Notes: generated by a model not told the origin, from the sequence alone. DNA of 56,973 nucleotides from Methanosarcina sp. DH2 (GCF_020804225.1 NZ_WJBI01000002.1:392342-449314), one strand, 5' to 3'; positions 1-9,182 are shown, counted from the stretch's first letter. Made by a program: numbers and translations.

Positions 1-1
1 A

Positions 2-232
2 AGATTTATAAGAAAAGGGATGAATTTCAGTAAAACAATGAAGATGCATCAGAAAGCTTTTGATTTATTCCAGGCATGGTATAACTTTATAAAACCTCAT
101 AAGTCCCTAAGATTAGAAATAAACTCTGGAAATAGAAAATGGTTCCAAAGAACCCCAGCAATGGTAGAAGGAATAACCGATCACATATGGACTTTAAAGG
201 AATTACTAACGTTTAGAGTTCCAGTTCAATAA
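2..232 (+). CDS. Transposase, C-terminal part (5' end outside window)
   Basis: The frame is open from the window edge to a TAA, so only the last ~76 residues are present. The text FIKPHKSLR followed by QRTPAM and LKELLTF resembles the end of DDE transposases common in Methanosarcina insertion sequences, where the fragment around the last catalytic Glu is followed by 'NxxRPHxSL'-type residues. The exact IS family cannot be fixed from this tail. About 235 bases of very AT-rich sequence follow before dnaK and probably hold the element's right end and the dnaK promoter. Whether the full element is intact depends on sequence upstream of the window. Confidence 0.6.
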   Translation, partial: RFIRKGMNFSKTMKMHQKAFDLFQAWYNFIKPHKSLRLEINSGNRKWFQRTPAMVEGITDHIWTLKELLTFRVPVQ

Positions 233-467
233 CTTGGGGACACGACCAAATTTTGACTCCATATTATTTCTCTCTAGCGAAAACCTTTTTTAATCTCATC
301 TCCTTTGTAATACTAAAAAATATCAAGAAGATTCTTTTATATCTAAGTAAATATTATATTTTATATTTACTATATCTCTACAGTTTAATTTTATATGTAC
401 ATTTTACAACTGCAATAGAAAAATTAATATCTCTTAGAAACGTTATAAAAATTTTGGGGGTGCGCCA

Positions 468-1946
468 ATGGCAAATATCAGAGGAAAAGTACTGGGCATC
501 GACCTGGGAACCACCAATTCTTGTATGGCGATAATTGAGCTTGGTGAACCCAAGGTTATCACCAATTCGGAAGGAAAAAGGCTTACGCCTTCAGTTGTAG
601 GTTTTTCAAAGAAGAATGAGTTACTTGTAGGCGATCTTGCCAAAAGGCAGATGGTTTCCAACCCTGAAAATACTGTCCAATCCATAAAGAGGCATATGGG
701 AAAACCCGATTACAGAGTATCACTGAATAATGAGAAATATACTCCTCATGGAATTTCAGCAAAAATCCTTCAAAAACTAAAACGTGATGCTGAGAAATAT
801 TTAGGTGATGCCATTGAAAAAGCGGTAATTACTGTTCCTGCTTATTTTAATGATTCTCAACGTTTTGCAACAAAAAAGGCAGGCGAACTTGCAGGCCTGG
901 AAGTACTTAGAGTCATAAACGAACCTACAGCGGCTGCGCTCGCTTATGGCTTGAAAGATGGAATTGATAACCGGAAAATTCTGGTTTACGACCTTGGAGG
1001 CGGTACTTTTGATGTTTCAATTCTTAAGATTAAAAACGGAATTTTCGAAGTACTGGCTACCAGCGGAGATACCGAACTAGGCGGCGATGATTTCGACAGG
1101 AGGATCGTTGAACACTTACTTGCCAAGTTCCAGGAAACTGAAGGTAAAGACCTCTCAGATATGCCTCAGGCGATGCAGCGCATTAGGGAGGCTGCAGAAC
1201 GCTGCAAGATTGACCTGTCCACTCTCACAACTACAAATGTTAATCTGCCCTATATTTTTGAAAATAAAACCCTGGATATAGATGTAACAAGAGATCAGTT
1301 CGACGGGATGACAGAGGACCTCATTAAGAAAACTTTATCAATTATGGAAAAAATCCTGCAGGATGGAAAGCTTTCTCCTGCCGAGGTCGATGAAGTTATT
1401 TTTGTAGGGGGCTCTACCAGAATACCTGCTGTAGTGAAAGCTGTAGAACAGTTCATGGGAAAAAAAGCCCTTCAGAACATTAATCCTGATGAAGTAGTAG
1501 CAATGGGGGCTGCTGTTCAGGCAGGAATCCTTGGAAATGAATATCTTAAATCTCCCAGGGAGGAGGTTGACACGGGCAACCTTGTGCTTCTTGACGTGAC
1601 CTCTCTTACCCTAGGGTTTGAAACCGTCGGAGATTTGATGGCGCCAATAATTCCAAGGAATACAACAATTCCTACAAGAAATAGTAAAACCTTCACCACA
1701 CATTACGACAACCAGAGGGTTGTAAGAGGTAAAATCCTCCAGGGGGAAGAACGAGTTGCATCAAAAAATGTTACCCTGGGAATGATTATTCTCGATAATA
1801 TCCCCTCTGCTCCAAAAGGTATCCCGCGTATAGAGGTTACTTTTGATATTGACGCTAACGGAATAATAAATGCTACAGCTAAAGACCTTGGGACCGGGAT
1901 CATGAGAAGCGTGACTATAGAAAGGCCAGAGGGTCTTAAAGATTAA
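468..1946 (+). CDS. dnaK: Hsp70 (DnaK-type) chaperone lacking the C-terminal lid
   Basis: ATP-dependent chaperone. Residues 1-360 form a complete actin-like ATPase: phosphate loop 1 GIDLGTTNS, the AKRQ segment with the catalytic Lys, NEPTAAALAYG, phosphate loop 2 DLGGGTFDVS and GGSTRIP. The interdomain linker NLVLLDV is followed by a beta-sandwich substrate-binding domain ending in the FDIDANGIINATAKD signature. The protein stops about ten residues later at 492 residues, so the alpha-helical lid (roughly 110-140 residues in standard DnaK) is absent. The end is a clean TAA, with no obvious frameshifted lid sequence downstream. The start ATG has a strong GGGGGTG ribosome site. The next gene, 129 bases on, encodes a J protein, so the two probably form a dedicated pair. 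No grpE is nearby. Confidence 0.93.
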   Translation: MANIRGKVLGIDLGTTNSCMAIIELGEPKVITNSEGKRLTPSVVGFSKKNELLVGDLAKRQMVSNPENTVQSIKRHMGKPDYRVSLNNEKYTPHGISAKILQKLKRDAEKYLGDAIEKAVITVPAYFNDSQRFATKKAGELAGLEVLRVINEPTAAALAYGLKDGIDNRKILVYDLGGGTFDVSILKIKNGIFEVLATSGDTELGGDDFDRRIVEHLLAKFQETEGKDLSDMPQAMQRIREAAERCKIDLSTLTTTNVNLPYIFENKTLDIDVTRDQFDGMTEDLIKKTLSIMEKILQDGKLSPAEVDEVIFVGGSTRIPAVVKAVEQFMGKKALQNINPDEVVAMGAAVQAGILGNEYLKSPREEVDTGNLVLLDVTSLTLGFETVGDLMAPIIPRNTTIPTRNSKTFTTHYDNQRVVRGKILQGEERVASKNVTLGMIILDNIPSAPKGIPRIEVTFDIDANGIINATAKDLGTGIMRSVTIERPEGLKD

Positions 1947-1978
1947 TTGCTTAATCAATTAACGTCTCAATAACAGAT

Positions 1979-2048
1979 ATACAGTTCAGATACCTGTCAG
2001 ATGTACAGTTTAGGTACAGTTTAGGTACAGTTTAGATATACAGTTCAG
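1979..2048 (+). repeat. Short tandem repeat, 11-13-bp unit, ~6 copies
   Basis: Between dnaK and the J-protein gene the unit GTACAGTTTAG or ATACAGTTCAG is repeated about six times with small variations. It is non-coding and ends just before the ribosome site of the next gene. Confidence 0.8.
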
Positions 2049-2075
2049 AGATGCAGGTTCAGAGGGTGAAATGCA

Positions 2076-2789
2076 GTGGATTATTATCAGCTTTTCGACA
2101 TTCCCAGAGGTGCAAGCCCTGAGGAAATCGAAGACAGATATCATTATTTTGCAAAAAAATACCATCCGGACAGAGCTAGGTCCCCGGATGCACATGAAAA
2201 GTTCATACAGATCAAAGAGGCTTACGAAACTCTTAAAGACTCTCAAAAAAGAAAGACATACGATAGGTCTTTGCCCCCAGAAGAAAAGGCAACGGAACTT
2301 TATGCAACTTCTCAGAATTCAAACCAGGAAGTTATCCAGGAATCACCGGTCCCAGAAGTTCCCGATATGCCGTCAGGCTCTAAATCCCCTTTCAGAACGA
2401 CTACTATATCATATGTTTCATTCAAATCTGCCAGTGATCCCCTGAGCCCCGTTCAGTCCACTTCCTCTCCCGAAGCCGAGGCTGTTGACTGGTCCAAATA
2501 TGTTTATTCCGGAAAACATCAGGGTTCTGAAGACGAAGACCCATCAGGAAAATCAAAAGGGGATAGTGCCGACTGGTCAAGTGTAAAAGTCAAGTATCAG
2601 GGGCTGGTAGAAGAAGTTGACGATAGCAAACAAAAAAAGCGTTTTTCAGCTGGCTCTTTTTTACTGAAGACTTTTGTCTTTGCTCTCGTTATTATCTTTC
2701 TCCTGGCAACAGTTGCAGTTGTTTCACCAGGTCAGTTAAAAGCTATAGGGCTCGAAAGTGTAGTGGACTTCTTCGCTAAAGTAATATGA
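2076..2789 (+). CDS. Membrane-anchored J-domain protein
   Basis: Co-chaperone that should stimulate the ATPase of the preceding Hsp70. Residues 1-65 are a J domain with the HPD motif (KKYHPDR) and the usual helix III/IV residues. There is no G/F-rich region, no zinc-finger domain and no CTD, so this is a class III (type C) J protein. Residues ~70-195 are polar and disordered, with two WS-containing segments (VDWSKY and ADWSSV). Residues ~203-222 are one hydrophobic membrane segment, followed by a ~15-residue tail. The J domain would face the cytoplasm. I chose GTG because the J domain begins there and GAGGGTG lies just upstream; no in-frame ATG fits. It probably works with the lidless DnaK at the membrane, which is inference from adjacency. 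Confidence 0.87.
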   Translation: MDYYQLFDIPRGASPEEIEDRYHYFAKKYHPDRARSPDAHEKFIQIKEAYETLKDSQKRKTYDRSLPPEEKATELYATSQNSNQEVIQESPVPEVPDMPSGSKSPFRTTTISYVSFKSASDPLSPVQSTSSPEAEAVDWSKYVYSGKHQGSEDEDPSGKSKGDSADWSSVKVKYQGLVEEVDDSKQKKRFSAGSFLLKTFVFALVIIFLLATVAVVSPGQLKAIGLESVVDFFAKVI

Positions 2790-2804
2790 AAAAAGTTAAC
2801 AGAT

Positions 2805-2957
2805 GACTGAAGGTTATAGGCGACTAAAACTGGTAGATGACTAAAACTGGTAGACGACTAAAGCTTATATATAACTAAAGCTTATAGACAACTTAAGCTT
2901 ATAGACAACTAAAGCTTATAGACGACTAAAATTGATAGACGATCAAAGCTGAAAGGC
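2805..2957. repeat. Tandem repeat, 17-bp unit, nine copies
   Basis: Nine consecutive 17-bp units of the type GACTAAAGCTTATAGAC fill the gap between two convergent genes in exact register (153 bp in total). Units 4-7 are most alike; the outer ones have drifted. It holds no open reading frame. Confidence 0.9.
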
Positions 2958-3004
2958 ACCTGTTATTACTTCGTTTTATTTCTTCATTTTTTATCCAGCG
3001 TCTT

Positions 3005-3781
3005 TTACTGCGTTGTTTCGGGAAGCTTCAAAAGTCCTTCTTCAATTTCCTCAACTTTCTTGAAAGCAATACCCAGAGGAACTTCGAAGTCTTCATAGCC
3101 GCTATGTTTTCTTGACCCTTTACACCCGAAAGATAAGCCTATGCCTTTTTCAAGAGCCAGTACCGTGCAGTCTCCACAGATTGAAGCCGCTCCCATTGTA
3201 TCCATTACTGTTCTATTTCCTTCGGAATAGGCATTTGCCTGGACAACGCGCATAGCTTTCTCGGGTTTAAGGAAAAAAATTAACACATCAAAGTTACCCC
3301 TGTTAAGGGACAGAGGTTCGATCACTATGGAGCAAAATTTTTTCTTTAATCTTGGAAGGGATAGGGCTGCTTTTTCTGCAGCCTGTATAGTCCTGTACCT
3401 TCCGGATTTGAGATAATATTCAGCAGGACTCTCTTCAGAGAATCCCAGAACATAGTCTCCGGGAGAGCAGCCCTGTCCGGAGATCCGAAACTTCTCTCCC
3501 ATACGGGCTTTCTGCACAAGTTCGCAAAAAAGGAAGCCGGATTTCTCGGGAAGCTCTTCACTTGCTCTTCCGGTTACTTTTTCTTTGGGCATTACTTCGT
3601 GACATGGTACTGTTTCCTGGACTGGTACCGCTCCACTGGCTGGTACTGCTCCCCAGAATTCTTTTTTTGTGTCCTGTTCTTCTGTTTCGAAGGTCACACA
3701 CACCGGCTCTCCAGTTTCCATCAACCGTCTGAGCTCGGAGTATCCTGAAAACGGTACTCCTTCTTTTTGCATATAGCCCAT
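3005..3781 (-). CDS. DUF169 family protein
   Basis: A cytoplasmic protein of the DUF169 family (found in methanogens and other anaerobes), whose biochemical role is unknown. The C-terminal half carries the family pattern: a CGDC pair, then SFGCKGSRKHSG, then VPLGIAF. These conserved Cys residues suggest metal or cofactor binding, but that is inference. The N-terminal ~100 residues include a Val/Pro/Glu-rich stretch (around residues 40-70) that looks like a linker. A second Met at residue 4 is an alternative start. The gene begins 38 bases after the sepS stop on the same strand, so it is probably co-transcribed with sepS. Confidence 0.75.
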   Translation of the reverse strand: MGYMQKEGVPFSGYSELRRLMETGEPVCVTFETEEQDTKKEFWGAVPASGAVPVQETVPCHEVMPKEKVTGRASEELPEKSGFLFCELVQKARMGEKFRISGQGCSPGDYVLGFSEESPAEYYLKSGRYRTIQAAEKAALSLPRLKKKFCSIVIEPLSLNRGNFDVLIFFLKPEKAMRVVQANAYSEGNRTVMDTMGAASICGDCTVLALEKGIGLSFGCKGSRKHSGYEDFEVPLGIAFKKVEEIEEGLLKLPETTQ

Positions 3782-3819
3782 TCCTCTTTTTGCTGCTCGT
3801 CCCTGTTTTTACTTTTATT

Positions 3820-5439
3820 TCACTTGAAATCCGCTTTTACAGAGGTGAAGATCGGGCCCCTGATATCGATCTTTTTATTTTTACCAGTGATATACCGCTG
3901 GGCAGTAGAACCTATCTTCAGGTTAACTTCAGAGGGAACCTTGACAATCCGTACTCTTACAATGTGCTCATCTGCTCCGGACATTGCAGCCTCTTCAATT
4001 TCCCGTGCAGCCTGGGCAGCAAAAGACTCTATAAATCGTATGCCTGCCCTTGCAGAGTGGTTTTCAAAGGCTTTCTGCCATTTCTTGTTATTCGGAATTC
4101 CCAGAATATCTCCTTGATAGGCAACGACCTCATTAAAGGCTGCAGGACCGCAAAGCTTTGTATTCTCTTCAGGCTCGATTACGGAAACCTTAACCTTTCT
4201 TCCGCAAATCTCCCCTTCCCAGGCAGGGAACTCACAGGGACTTGGCTGTTCTCCGTGCAGTTCGCACTGGGAAACTATGGCATCTGCAATTGCCTGACCC
4301 TCCGGAGTCTCAGGTGTTTTATCTACAAAGACCTGCTTTGCAAGTTCGCTGTCAGGCAACTCCCATTCGCTGTACTGCGGGATCTGCGGGTAGGTCAGGG
4401 AGCGGACATCAGGGGCATCATGCAGGATCATGGCAAGCCTTTCGACCCCGAGCCCTAGGTTCATCACAGGGTATGGAATATCATACTCTGCAAGGGCTGT
4501 CGGAGAGTATATGCCGAAAGTTGCAACCTCAATCCAGCCGTCCGAATACTTGGAGTTCGAGCCCACGAGTTTTGGGTGGAAAGCAAAGACCTCTATCTGG
4601 GTGTCAGGCACATAATACTTGCTGCGCTTTTCATCGGGTCTGAAGAGGAATTTTTCAAAGCCGAACTGAGAAAGGAGTCCCTGGGCAACAGCTTTTCCGT
4701 GGTCTACGGTCACGTCCTCGTCCATAATAACACAGGAAGCTGAGTAGTAGGTCATGAGCCTTGAGGCATCTTCCTGCTGCTCTCTCCTGAAACAGCGGTC
4801 AATCGAGAAGAAGTTGAAAGGAGGCTCTTCCCGTTCAAGGAGGGAGCTGAGGGAAATGAACCAGCCGCTTGTCATGTGGCTGCGCAGTGTTTTTGTGCTT
4901 GCCTGAGGTACAAGCTCTTTGAATTCAGGAAAAACCCTGTCAATCATATCGGCTACAAGGGCATCCGAAACCCCAAGGGCTGCTGAGATTTCGGGAACCA
5001 GGTCATCTCCTTCAACCTTCCCTTTTTTGTAACCGTGAAGGACCTTCCTGATTTTGTCTATGCCTTCGTCCCCGATGTCACCCAGGATTTCTATTACCTG
5101 TGCAATGCGCTCGTCAGAAATTCCTACATTGGGGCGGGGCAGGCCTGCAAGATAGAAGCAACGGTCAAGGACTGCGAGGGCTTCGCTTCCGAACTGTTTG
5201 TGAACCTCTTTTTCATCAACTATAAGTGGGTTCATCATCTCTTCAAAACCCATACGCAGATAGGCTTCTCTCAGTCTCTGGATCGTATCATAAACAGGAT
5301 GAGCCTTCCCGTATCTCAGAGTGGTTCTCGGGTAGCGCTCGTTAAGTGTAGGTGTTTTGACCATTTTTTTGCCCTCGTTCCAGGCAAGGTCAAAATTCTC
5401 CTTTGCATCCTTTTTTATTTTTTCTGGATCAAATCTCAT
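3820..5439 (-). CDS. sepS: O-phosphoseryl-tRNA(Cys) synthetase
   Basis: Charges tRNA-Cys with O-phosphoserine, the first step of the tRNA-dependent cysteine route in methanogens; SepCysS, not in this window, then converts Sep-tRNA to Cys-tRNA. It is a class II synthetase of 539 residues, the family's usual length. Motif 2 is visible as FSIDRCFRREQQEDASRL and motif 3 as NLGLGVERLAMI. The Thr-rich ligand segment LRSHMTSGWF, which binds the phosphoserine, is present. The C-terminal domain (from ~residue 370) matches the SepRS anticodon-binding region. A DUF169 gene follows directly. Methanosarcina usually also encodes CysRS, so the two routes may coexist. Confidence 0.96.
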   Translation of the reverse strand: MRFDPEKIKKDAKENFDLAWNEGKKMVKTPTLNERYPRTTLRYGKAHPVYDTIQRLREAYLRMGFEEMMNPLIVDEKEVHKQFGSEALAVLDRCFYLAGLPRPNVGISDERIAQVIEILGDIGDEGIDKIRKVLHGYKKGKVEGDDLVPEISAALGVSDALVADMIDRVFPEFKELVPQASTKTLRSHMTSGWFISLSSLLEREEPPFNFFSIDRCFRREQQEDASRLMTYYSASCVIMDEDVTVDHGKAVAQGLLSQFGFEKFLFRPDEKRSKYYVPDTQIEVFAFHPKLVGSNSKYSDGWIEVATFGIYSPTALAEYDIPYPVMNLGLGVERLAMILHDAPDVRSLTYPQIPQYSEWELPDSELAKQVFVDKTPETPEGQAIADAIVSQCELHGEQPSPCEFPAWEGEICGRKVKVSVIEPEENTKLCGPAAFNEVVAYQGDILGIPNNKKWQKAFENHSARAGIRFIESFAAQAAREIEEAAMSGADEHIVRVRIVKVPSEVNLKIGSTAQRYITGKNKKIDIRGPIFTSVKADFK

Positions 5440-5720
5440 GGATATCCTCTTGTAACTGATACCGAAATTCCGGATCTATCAGACCCTTACGGTTTTATCG
5501 TTTATATGCATATGTTGAACTGTCTGGCAGCCCGGTGAAGTACACAGGATAACGGGCTTCAGGTAAATGAGTGCTAAATTGTAATGTAACTGCACTAAAT
5601 AGTAAATGATTTTAGTGGTTATTGTGAAATTATTTATCTCTCTTTCTCAGTCTGTATCTCTACCAGGCCGCTGAAGGAGAGACTGCCTTAAAGTCCAATT
5701 GTCTTACGCCTGTATTCCTC

Positions 5721-6371
5721 TTAAAGTCCGGATTCCTCTTGAAGTCTGGATTTCAGGCTCTGCATTGCAAGCTCAAGTTTTTTCTGCTGAATTGAGTTTA
5801 CAACGTCGCCGCGTGTTTTTTCTATTAAGGAGCGGGATACATCTGTCTTTCGTCTGAGCCCTCTGGTTATTGCATCAGGGTAGTCAAAGTCCATAAGGAC
5901 TGCATGGATATTTTCCATAATTCCCAAAAAAACTTCGGCTTTTTCAAAAGACTCTTCCCTTATAAGGTCAAGAACATGCCTCCTGAGCTCTCCTACTACA
6001 TCTCCAAGCCCGTTAAGGTATGCAGCATACTCAACCCCAAGCTCATCCGGAGACGGAATATTTTGCGGATCTCCTTCGTCTTTAAGCAGGCTGTAGACAA
6101 TTGCAACTTCCGAATATTCCTGCTGGGAATGTTCTACAAATCCGGCGTGATAAATGTCAGAATGTCCTTCGAATCTGGTTTCAAGTTTTTTTAAAGCTCT
6201 TCCAGCTGCCTCTATGCTGTTACCCGCCTTTTCAAAGTCCTTCCCATGCAGGGCAAAACTTGCTGTCCTGCATTCCCTGACAATTTCCCTTGAGATTTTC
6301 AGTCCTTCTTCCCTTATCTTATCTTTGACTTCGAAATTCTCCCTTATCCGGATAGAAATTTCTTCCAGCAT
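5721..6371 (-). CDS. Translin family protein
   Basis: An all-helical protein of the translin/TRAX superfamily, whose members form octameric rings that bind single-stranded nucleic acid; archaeal homologues include proteins with RNase activity. Features seen are RTASFALHGKD near the N-terminus, ALKKLETRF, the segment SEVAIVYSLL, and the C-terminal translin pattern VEYAAYLNGLGDVVGELRRH with FPYPDA-like DFDYPDAITRGLRRKTD. I set the start at the ATG preceded by a run of six G (GGGGGG), giving 216 residues; an upstream in-frame start adding 22 residues has no ribosome site. Acidic residues for RNase activity cannot be judged with certainty by eye. Confidence 0.85.
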   Translation of the reverse strand: MLEEISIRIRENFEVKDKIREEGLKISREIVRECRTASFALHGKDFEKAGNSIEAAGRALKKLETRFEGHSDIYHAGFVEHSQQEYSEVAIVYSLLKDEGDPQNIPSPDELGVEYAAYLNGLGDVVGELRRHVLDLIREESFEKAEVFLGIMENIHAVLMDFDYPDAITRGLRRKTDVSRSLIEKTRGDVVNSIQQKKLELAMQSLKSRLQEESGL

Positions 6372-6574
6372 TATTTTTCCCCCCAATAAGCTTTCTAAGC
6401 TGTTTATATTTCTGTGATACCGGTTTTCTACCTGCATTATGTTATTCGCTATTTATTACGTATTTTTACGTATTTTTATGTGTTTTCTGTTTTTATGCTT
6501 TTTCAAACTTCTATGCCTCTATCTCATAATTCCTTTGTAATTGTATTATGTCTATAGCTCCGATTCATCTCCCC

Positions 6575-6652
6575 AATTTATTGTCTTAATTTATTGTCTT
6601 AATTTATTGACTTAATTTATTTACTTAATTTGTTGACCTAATTTGTTGACTT
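6575..6652. repeat. Tandem repeat, 13-bp unit, six copies
   Basis: Six 13-bp units in exact register, of the type AATTTATTGTCTT. The first two are identical and the rest differ at one to three positions. Non-coding. Confidence 0.9.
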
Positions 6653-6818
6653 AATTTTTTTATCCTGTATAAAATGACTCTGAGGTCCTTTATATTTTTA
6701 TCTCTCTTTTCATCCTTTTTTTATACATATACTTTCTAATATTTATTGCCTTTATAGAAAGTAAAATCTGATATAATTTAAAATTCGGTCCGGAAAAATA
6801 AGGTAAAAAAAGATAGAA

Positions 6819-6851
6819 AGGATAGAGAAAGGATAGAGAAAGGATAGAGAA
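6819..6851. repeat. Tandem repeat, 11-bp unit, three copies
   Basis: Three perfect copies of AGGATAGAGAA in a purine-rich stretch. Non-coding. Confidence 0.85.
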
Positions 6852-7134
6852 AAGAAGGAAAAAGATAAAAAAGGTTTTTTACCTTAAGATATTACGTTGT
6901 CGTTATCCCTTACCTTTCGCTTAATTATAAAATCAGGCGGAGGAGACTACAAAATTATCAGGTCGCTTCCTTTCCGACTTTTTCTAGAATAAGGTAAAGT
7001 TCGGGATTTTTTAACAGAATCGTCTCAAGAAACGCGTCTGAGCTTTTTTCTTTCCGGGAGCCGAATAATTTTTCAGGCGCTCTCGGAAAAAATCCTTTTT
7101 ACGGGATTAGAAAAATCTTTTACTTTTTCTGGTT

Positions 7135-7407
7135 TTACTCGTCTACTGGAATGGTTTCGAGCTGGCTTGAAAGATTCCAGATTAGAGTCCTTGTGTGTAG
7201 AGGAAGGTTTGGATCATTGCTTATATCTTCAAGAATGGAAATGCTTGATGCTGCTCTAAGGAAGAGAGGTTCGGAGTCGTTGTTCAGGATATCTATGATT
7301 TCATTCACAGAACGCCTGATATTTCTTGGAACTGAAGAGTCACTTGTTATGCTGTCTAAGACCTGAAGGCATTGTCTGATAACTTCTGCTGAATCATTTG
7401 ATGACAT
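7135..7407 (-). CDS. UPF0147 family protein
   Basis: A small (90-residue) helical cytoplasmic protein of the archaeal UPF0147 family, of unknown function. The family pattern is clear: [17 protein letters not shown], then [22 protein letters not shown] and a short Glu/Asp tail. I chose the ATG because AGGTGA sits five bases ahead of it; a TTG seven codons upstream lies before that ribosome site and is unlikely. It stands alone, with gaps of more than 240 bases on both sides. Confidence 0.87.
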   Translation of the reverse strand: MSSNDSAEVIRQCLQVLDSITSDSSVPRNIRRSVNEIIDILNNDSEPLFLRAASSISILEDISNDPNLPLHTRTLIWNLSSQLETIPVDE

Positions 7408-7650
7408 CTGAATCACCTGCGCAGTCAATTATGATAAAAATTAGAGCTAATAAATTAGTGTAAGACAGGCTTGTTATATAAAATATTATCGGTAATTCTT
7501 GAACCCGATTGCTTCAGTGCCTTCTCTTTCCGATTTTGCGTGCGGCTCTTTTTCCGCTTTGTGAATTATAAGGTAGTTTCATATAGAGGGAGCTACAGGA
7601 AAAATCTTATAAAATAAGTAAAAAGCTATGCAAAAAGGAAGGTTAGGCGT

Positions 7651-8262
7651 ATGGATTCTGAGAAAGACCGAAAAGTAAAGCGAATAGCCCGTTTCCTGGA
7701 ACTTGGGGGCACAATGCTTGCCGAACACTGCAAAGTATGCGGAGCCCCAAAATTTCGTTACCAGGGCACGGTAATCTGCCCTATCTGTGATGTCCGGGAA
7801 GAAGATGAAGAAACTCCGGCTTTAGAACCTGCGGCAGAAGTCCAGGCTCCGGAAGCCAGATCTTCTATTGAGAGAGACAGGCCCTCTTTTGATACTAGAA
7901 AGAAAGTACAGGCACGCAGACAGAAACCTGGGTTCGGGCAAAGGACTCCGGAAGCTGAAGAGGATGATATCCTTGATTTTGTGGAAGAAGAGATTCCAGA
8001 GACACCTTATGAGGTCGAAGAAGCAGGAAGGAAAGCTTCTAAAGTTCAGACTGCTCCTGCAGTCCGGGCAGGGAAAAAGACGGAATTATCCACAGTTTCT
8101 ACAGCGCATGAAGACTCCAGGGTGCTGGAAAATCTTCTCTTCAAAAAGATGGTCAGTATTGCGTCTTCTCTTCAGGATGAAAAGAATCTGCGCAGTATTG
8201 CTGAGCAGTTTGAGCTGATCGAAAAAGGTATCAGTCTGATAGAGCGGTTGAGGCAGGTCTAA
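7651..8262 (+). CDS. ZNRD2/Sjogren-autoantigen-type zinc-ribbon protein
   Basis: A 203-residue protein with an N-terminal zinc ribbon typical of the archaeal/eukaryotic 'Sjogren's syndrome/scleroderma autoantigen 1' (p27, ZNRD2) family. The sequence LELGGTMLAEHCKVCG is followed ~15 residues later by CPIC, giving a CxxC-x14-CxxC metal site. Residues ~50-150 are acidic and Pro/Glu/Arg-rich and probably disordered. The last ~40 residues form a predicted helix (EQFELIEKGISLIERLRQV), possibly a coiled coil. Its role in archaea is unknown; a nucleic-acid or protein-binding adaptor is a guess from the zinc ribbon. GGAAGG precedes the ATG. Confidence 0.82.
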   Translation: MDSEKDRKVKRIARFLELGGTMLAEHCKVCGAPKFRYQGTVICPICDVREEDEETPALEPAAEVQAPEARSSIERDRPSFDTRKKVQARRQKPGFGQRTPEAEEDDILDFVEEEIPETPYEVEEAGRKASKVQTAPAVRAGKKTELSTVSTAHEDSRVLENLLFKKMVSIASSLQDEKNLRSIAEQFELIEKGISLIERLRQV

Positions 8263-9182
8263 AACCTCAATTGCAGGGAAAGCTGAAACAGCCCGGTCAG
8301 GGATGGGCGAGCCAGAAATAAATTCAAATTAATAACAGATATAAAATAGTACTAACAGATAAAAATAGTACTAGCAGATATAAAATAGTACTAACAGATA
8401 TAAAATAGTACCAAGAATGTACAGGATTAACTATGTCTTGAAAAAGGTTCCTGAGAAGAGGAAATCCGGAAGAAAATATTGCAATAAGATAGATTTTGTA
8501 GGGAAATAAACTTTTAAAGAGGGTTAAAAGCAAAAGAAATGTTTTTCCGGGCAAAATACAAAAAAAGCAGTTCTTCTGAAAACCTGCCTGAAAAATCTAA
8601 GTTTCTCTGTTCCTTTTTCACCTTTAAGAAGTTTAGTATGCCCTGACTGCGGGAATTTCCCCGAGAAACTAGGAGTTTCTTTCAGAATACTTTGGTCTTA
8701 ATGTGTAATATTTCTCCCCCACGCCTGCGGCAAACTTCGCATGATGCCGATTTTGCTCTGTAAGGCATCTTTTAAGGCATTTCCCTCTTTTTTATATGGC
8801 TACTTTTATTATAACCATGATATATATTTATTATATATTTAATGAATTTTATTTTTCTCATACTTCCTGATCTTTCATTACAGTTTTTACACTTTTTGAT
8901 TACAGGAATCCTCTTTCCTGTTTTCAATTTCACTGAACATGTATTTTGCCGTAGTAAATATCTTCGCCGCGTGATTTCGTTTTTCTCTTTAACTTTGTTA
9001 ACTTTCGTAAGGCAATTTTAGATGAGAGTTTTTCTATAACTATTTATCATGATGGATTCTGCCCTTTCTTTGAACATTGGCACTTTGAAGCTGTATGGAT
9101 CTATCACGATTTATCATAAATTTCTTTTAGGTGTGTTTATATTTTATGACCTGATAAATGTATATTGAGAGGTGATGAAAGC
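8263..9182. other. Gene-free 0.9-kb region with repeats and small hairpins
   Basis: No convincing reading frame. It contains the 20-bp repeat array listed separately. There are also three closely spaced hairpins: AGAAAC/GTTTCT at 8664-8680, TGCG/CGCA at 8726-8741, and GATGCC/GGCATC at 8753-8769. A T-rich stretch (TCTTTTTTAT) follows at ~8788. The hairpin cluster could be a terminator or a small RNA; I saw no clear TATA box in front of it. Confidence 0.4.
8332..8411. repeat. Tandem repeat, ~20-bp unit, four copies
   Basis: Four copies of about AACAGATATAAAATAGTACT, the second with one base deleted. Non-coding, downstream of the zinc-ribbon gene. Confidence 0.87.

Larger units (their letters stand above)
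6372..7134. other. Long AT-rich gap without a recognisable gene
   Basis: No reading frame here looks like a protein. It contains two short tandem arrays, listed separately, and an irregular GC-richer stretch around 6930-7090 just downstream of the UPF0147 gene that I cannot explain. Promoter elements for the translin gene are expected near 6400-6480, where several ATTTATTACG-like stretches occur. Confidence 0.5.

Noticed and set aside
253-534. 93-codon ORF overlapping the dnaK start
   Set aside because: Ile/Leu/Tyr-rich product of AT-rich promoter DNA; runs into dnaK in another frame.
2805-2957. CRISPR array
   Set aside because: The 17-bp units are directly adjacent without unique spacers, and no cas genes are present; the same holds for the other tandem arrays.
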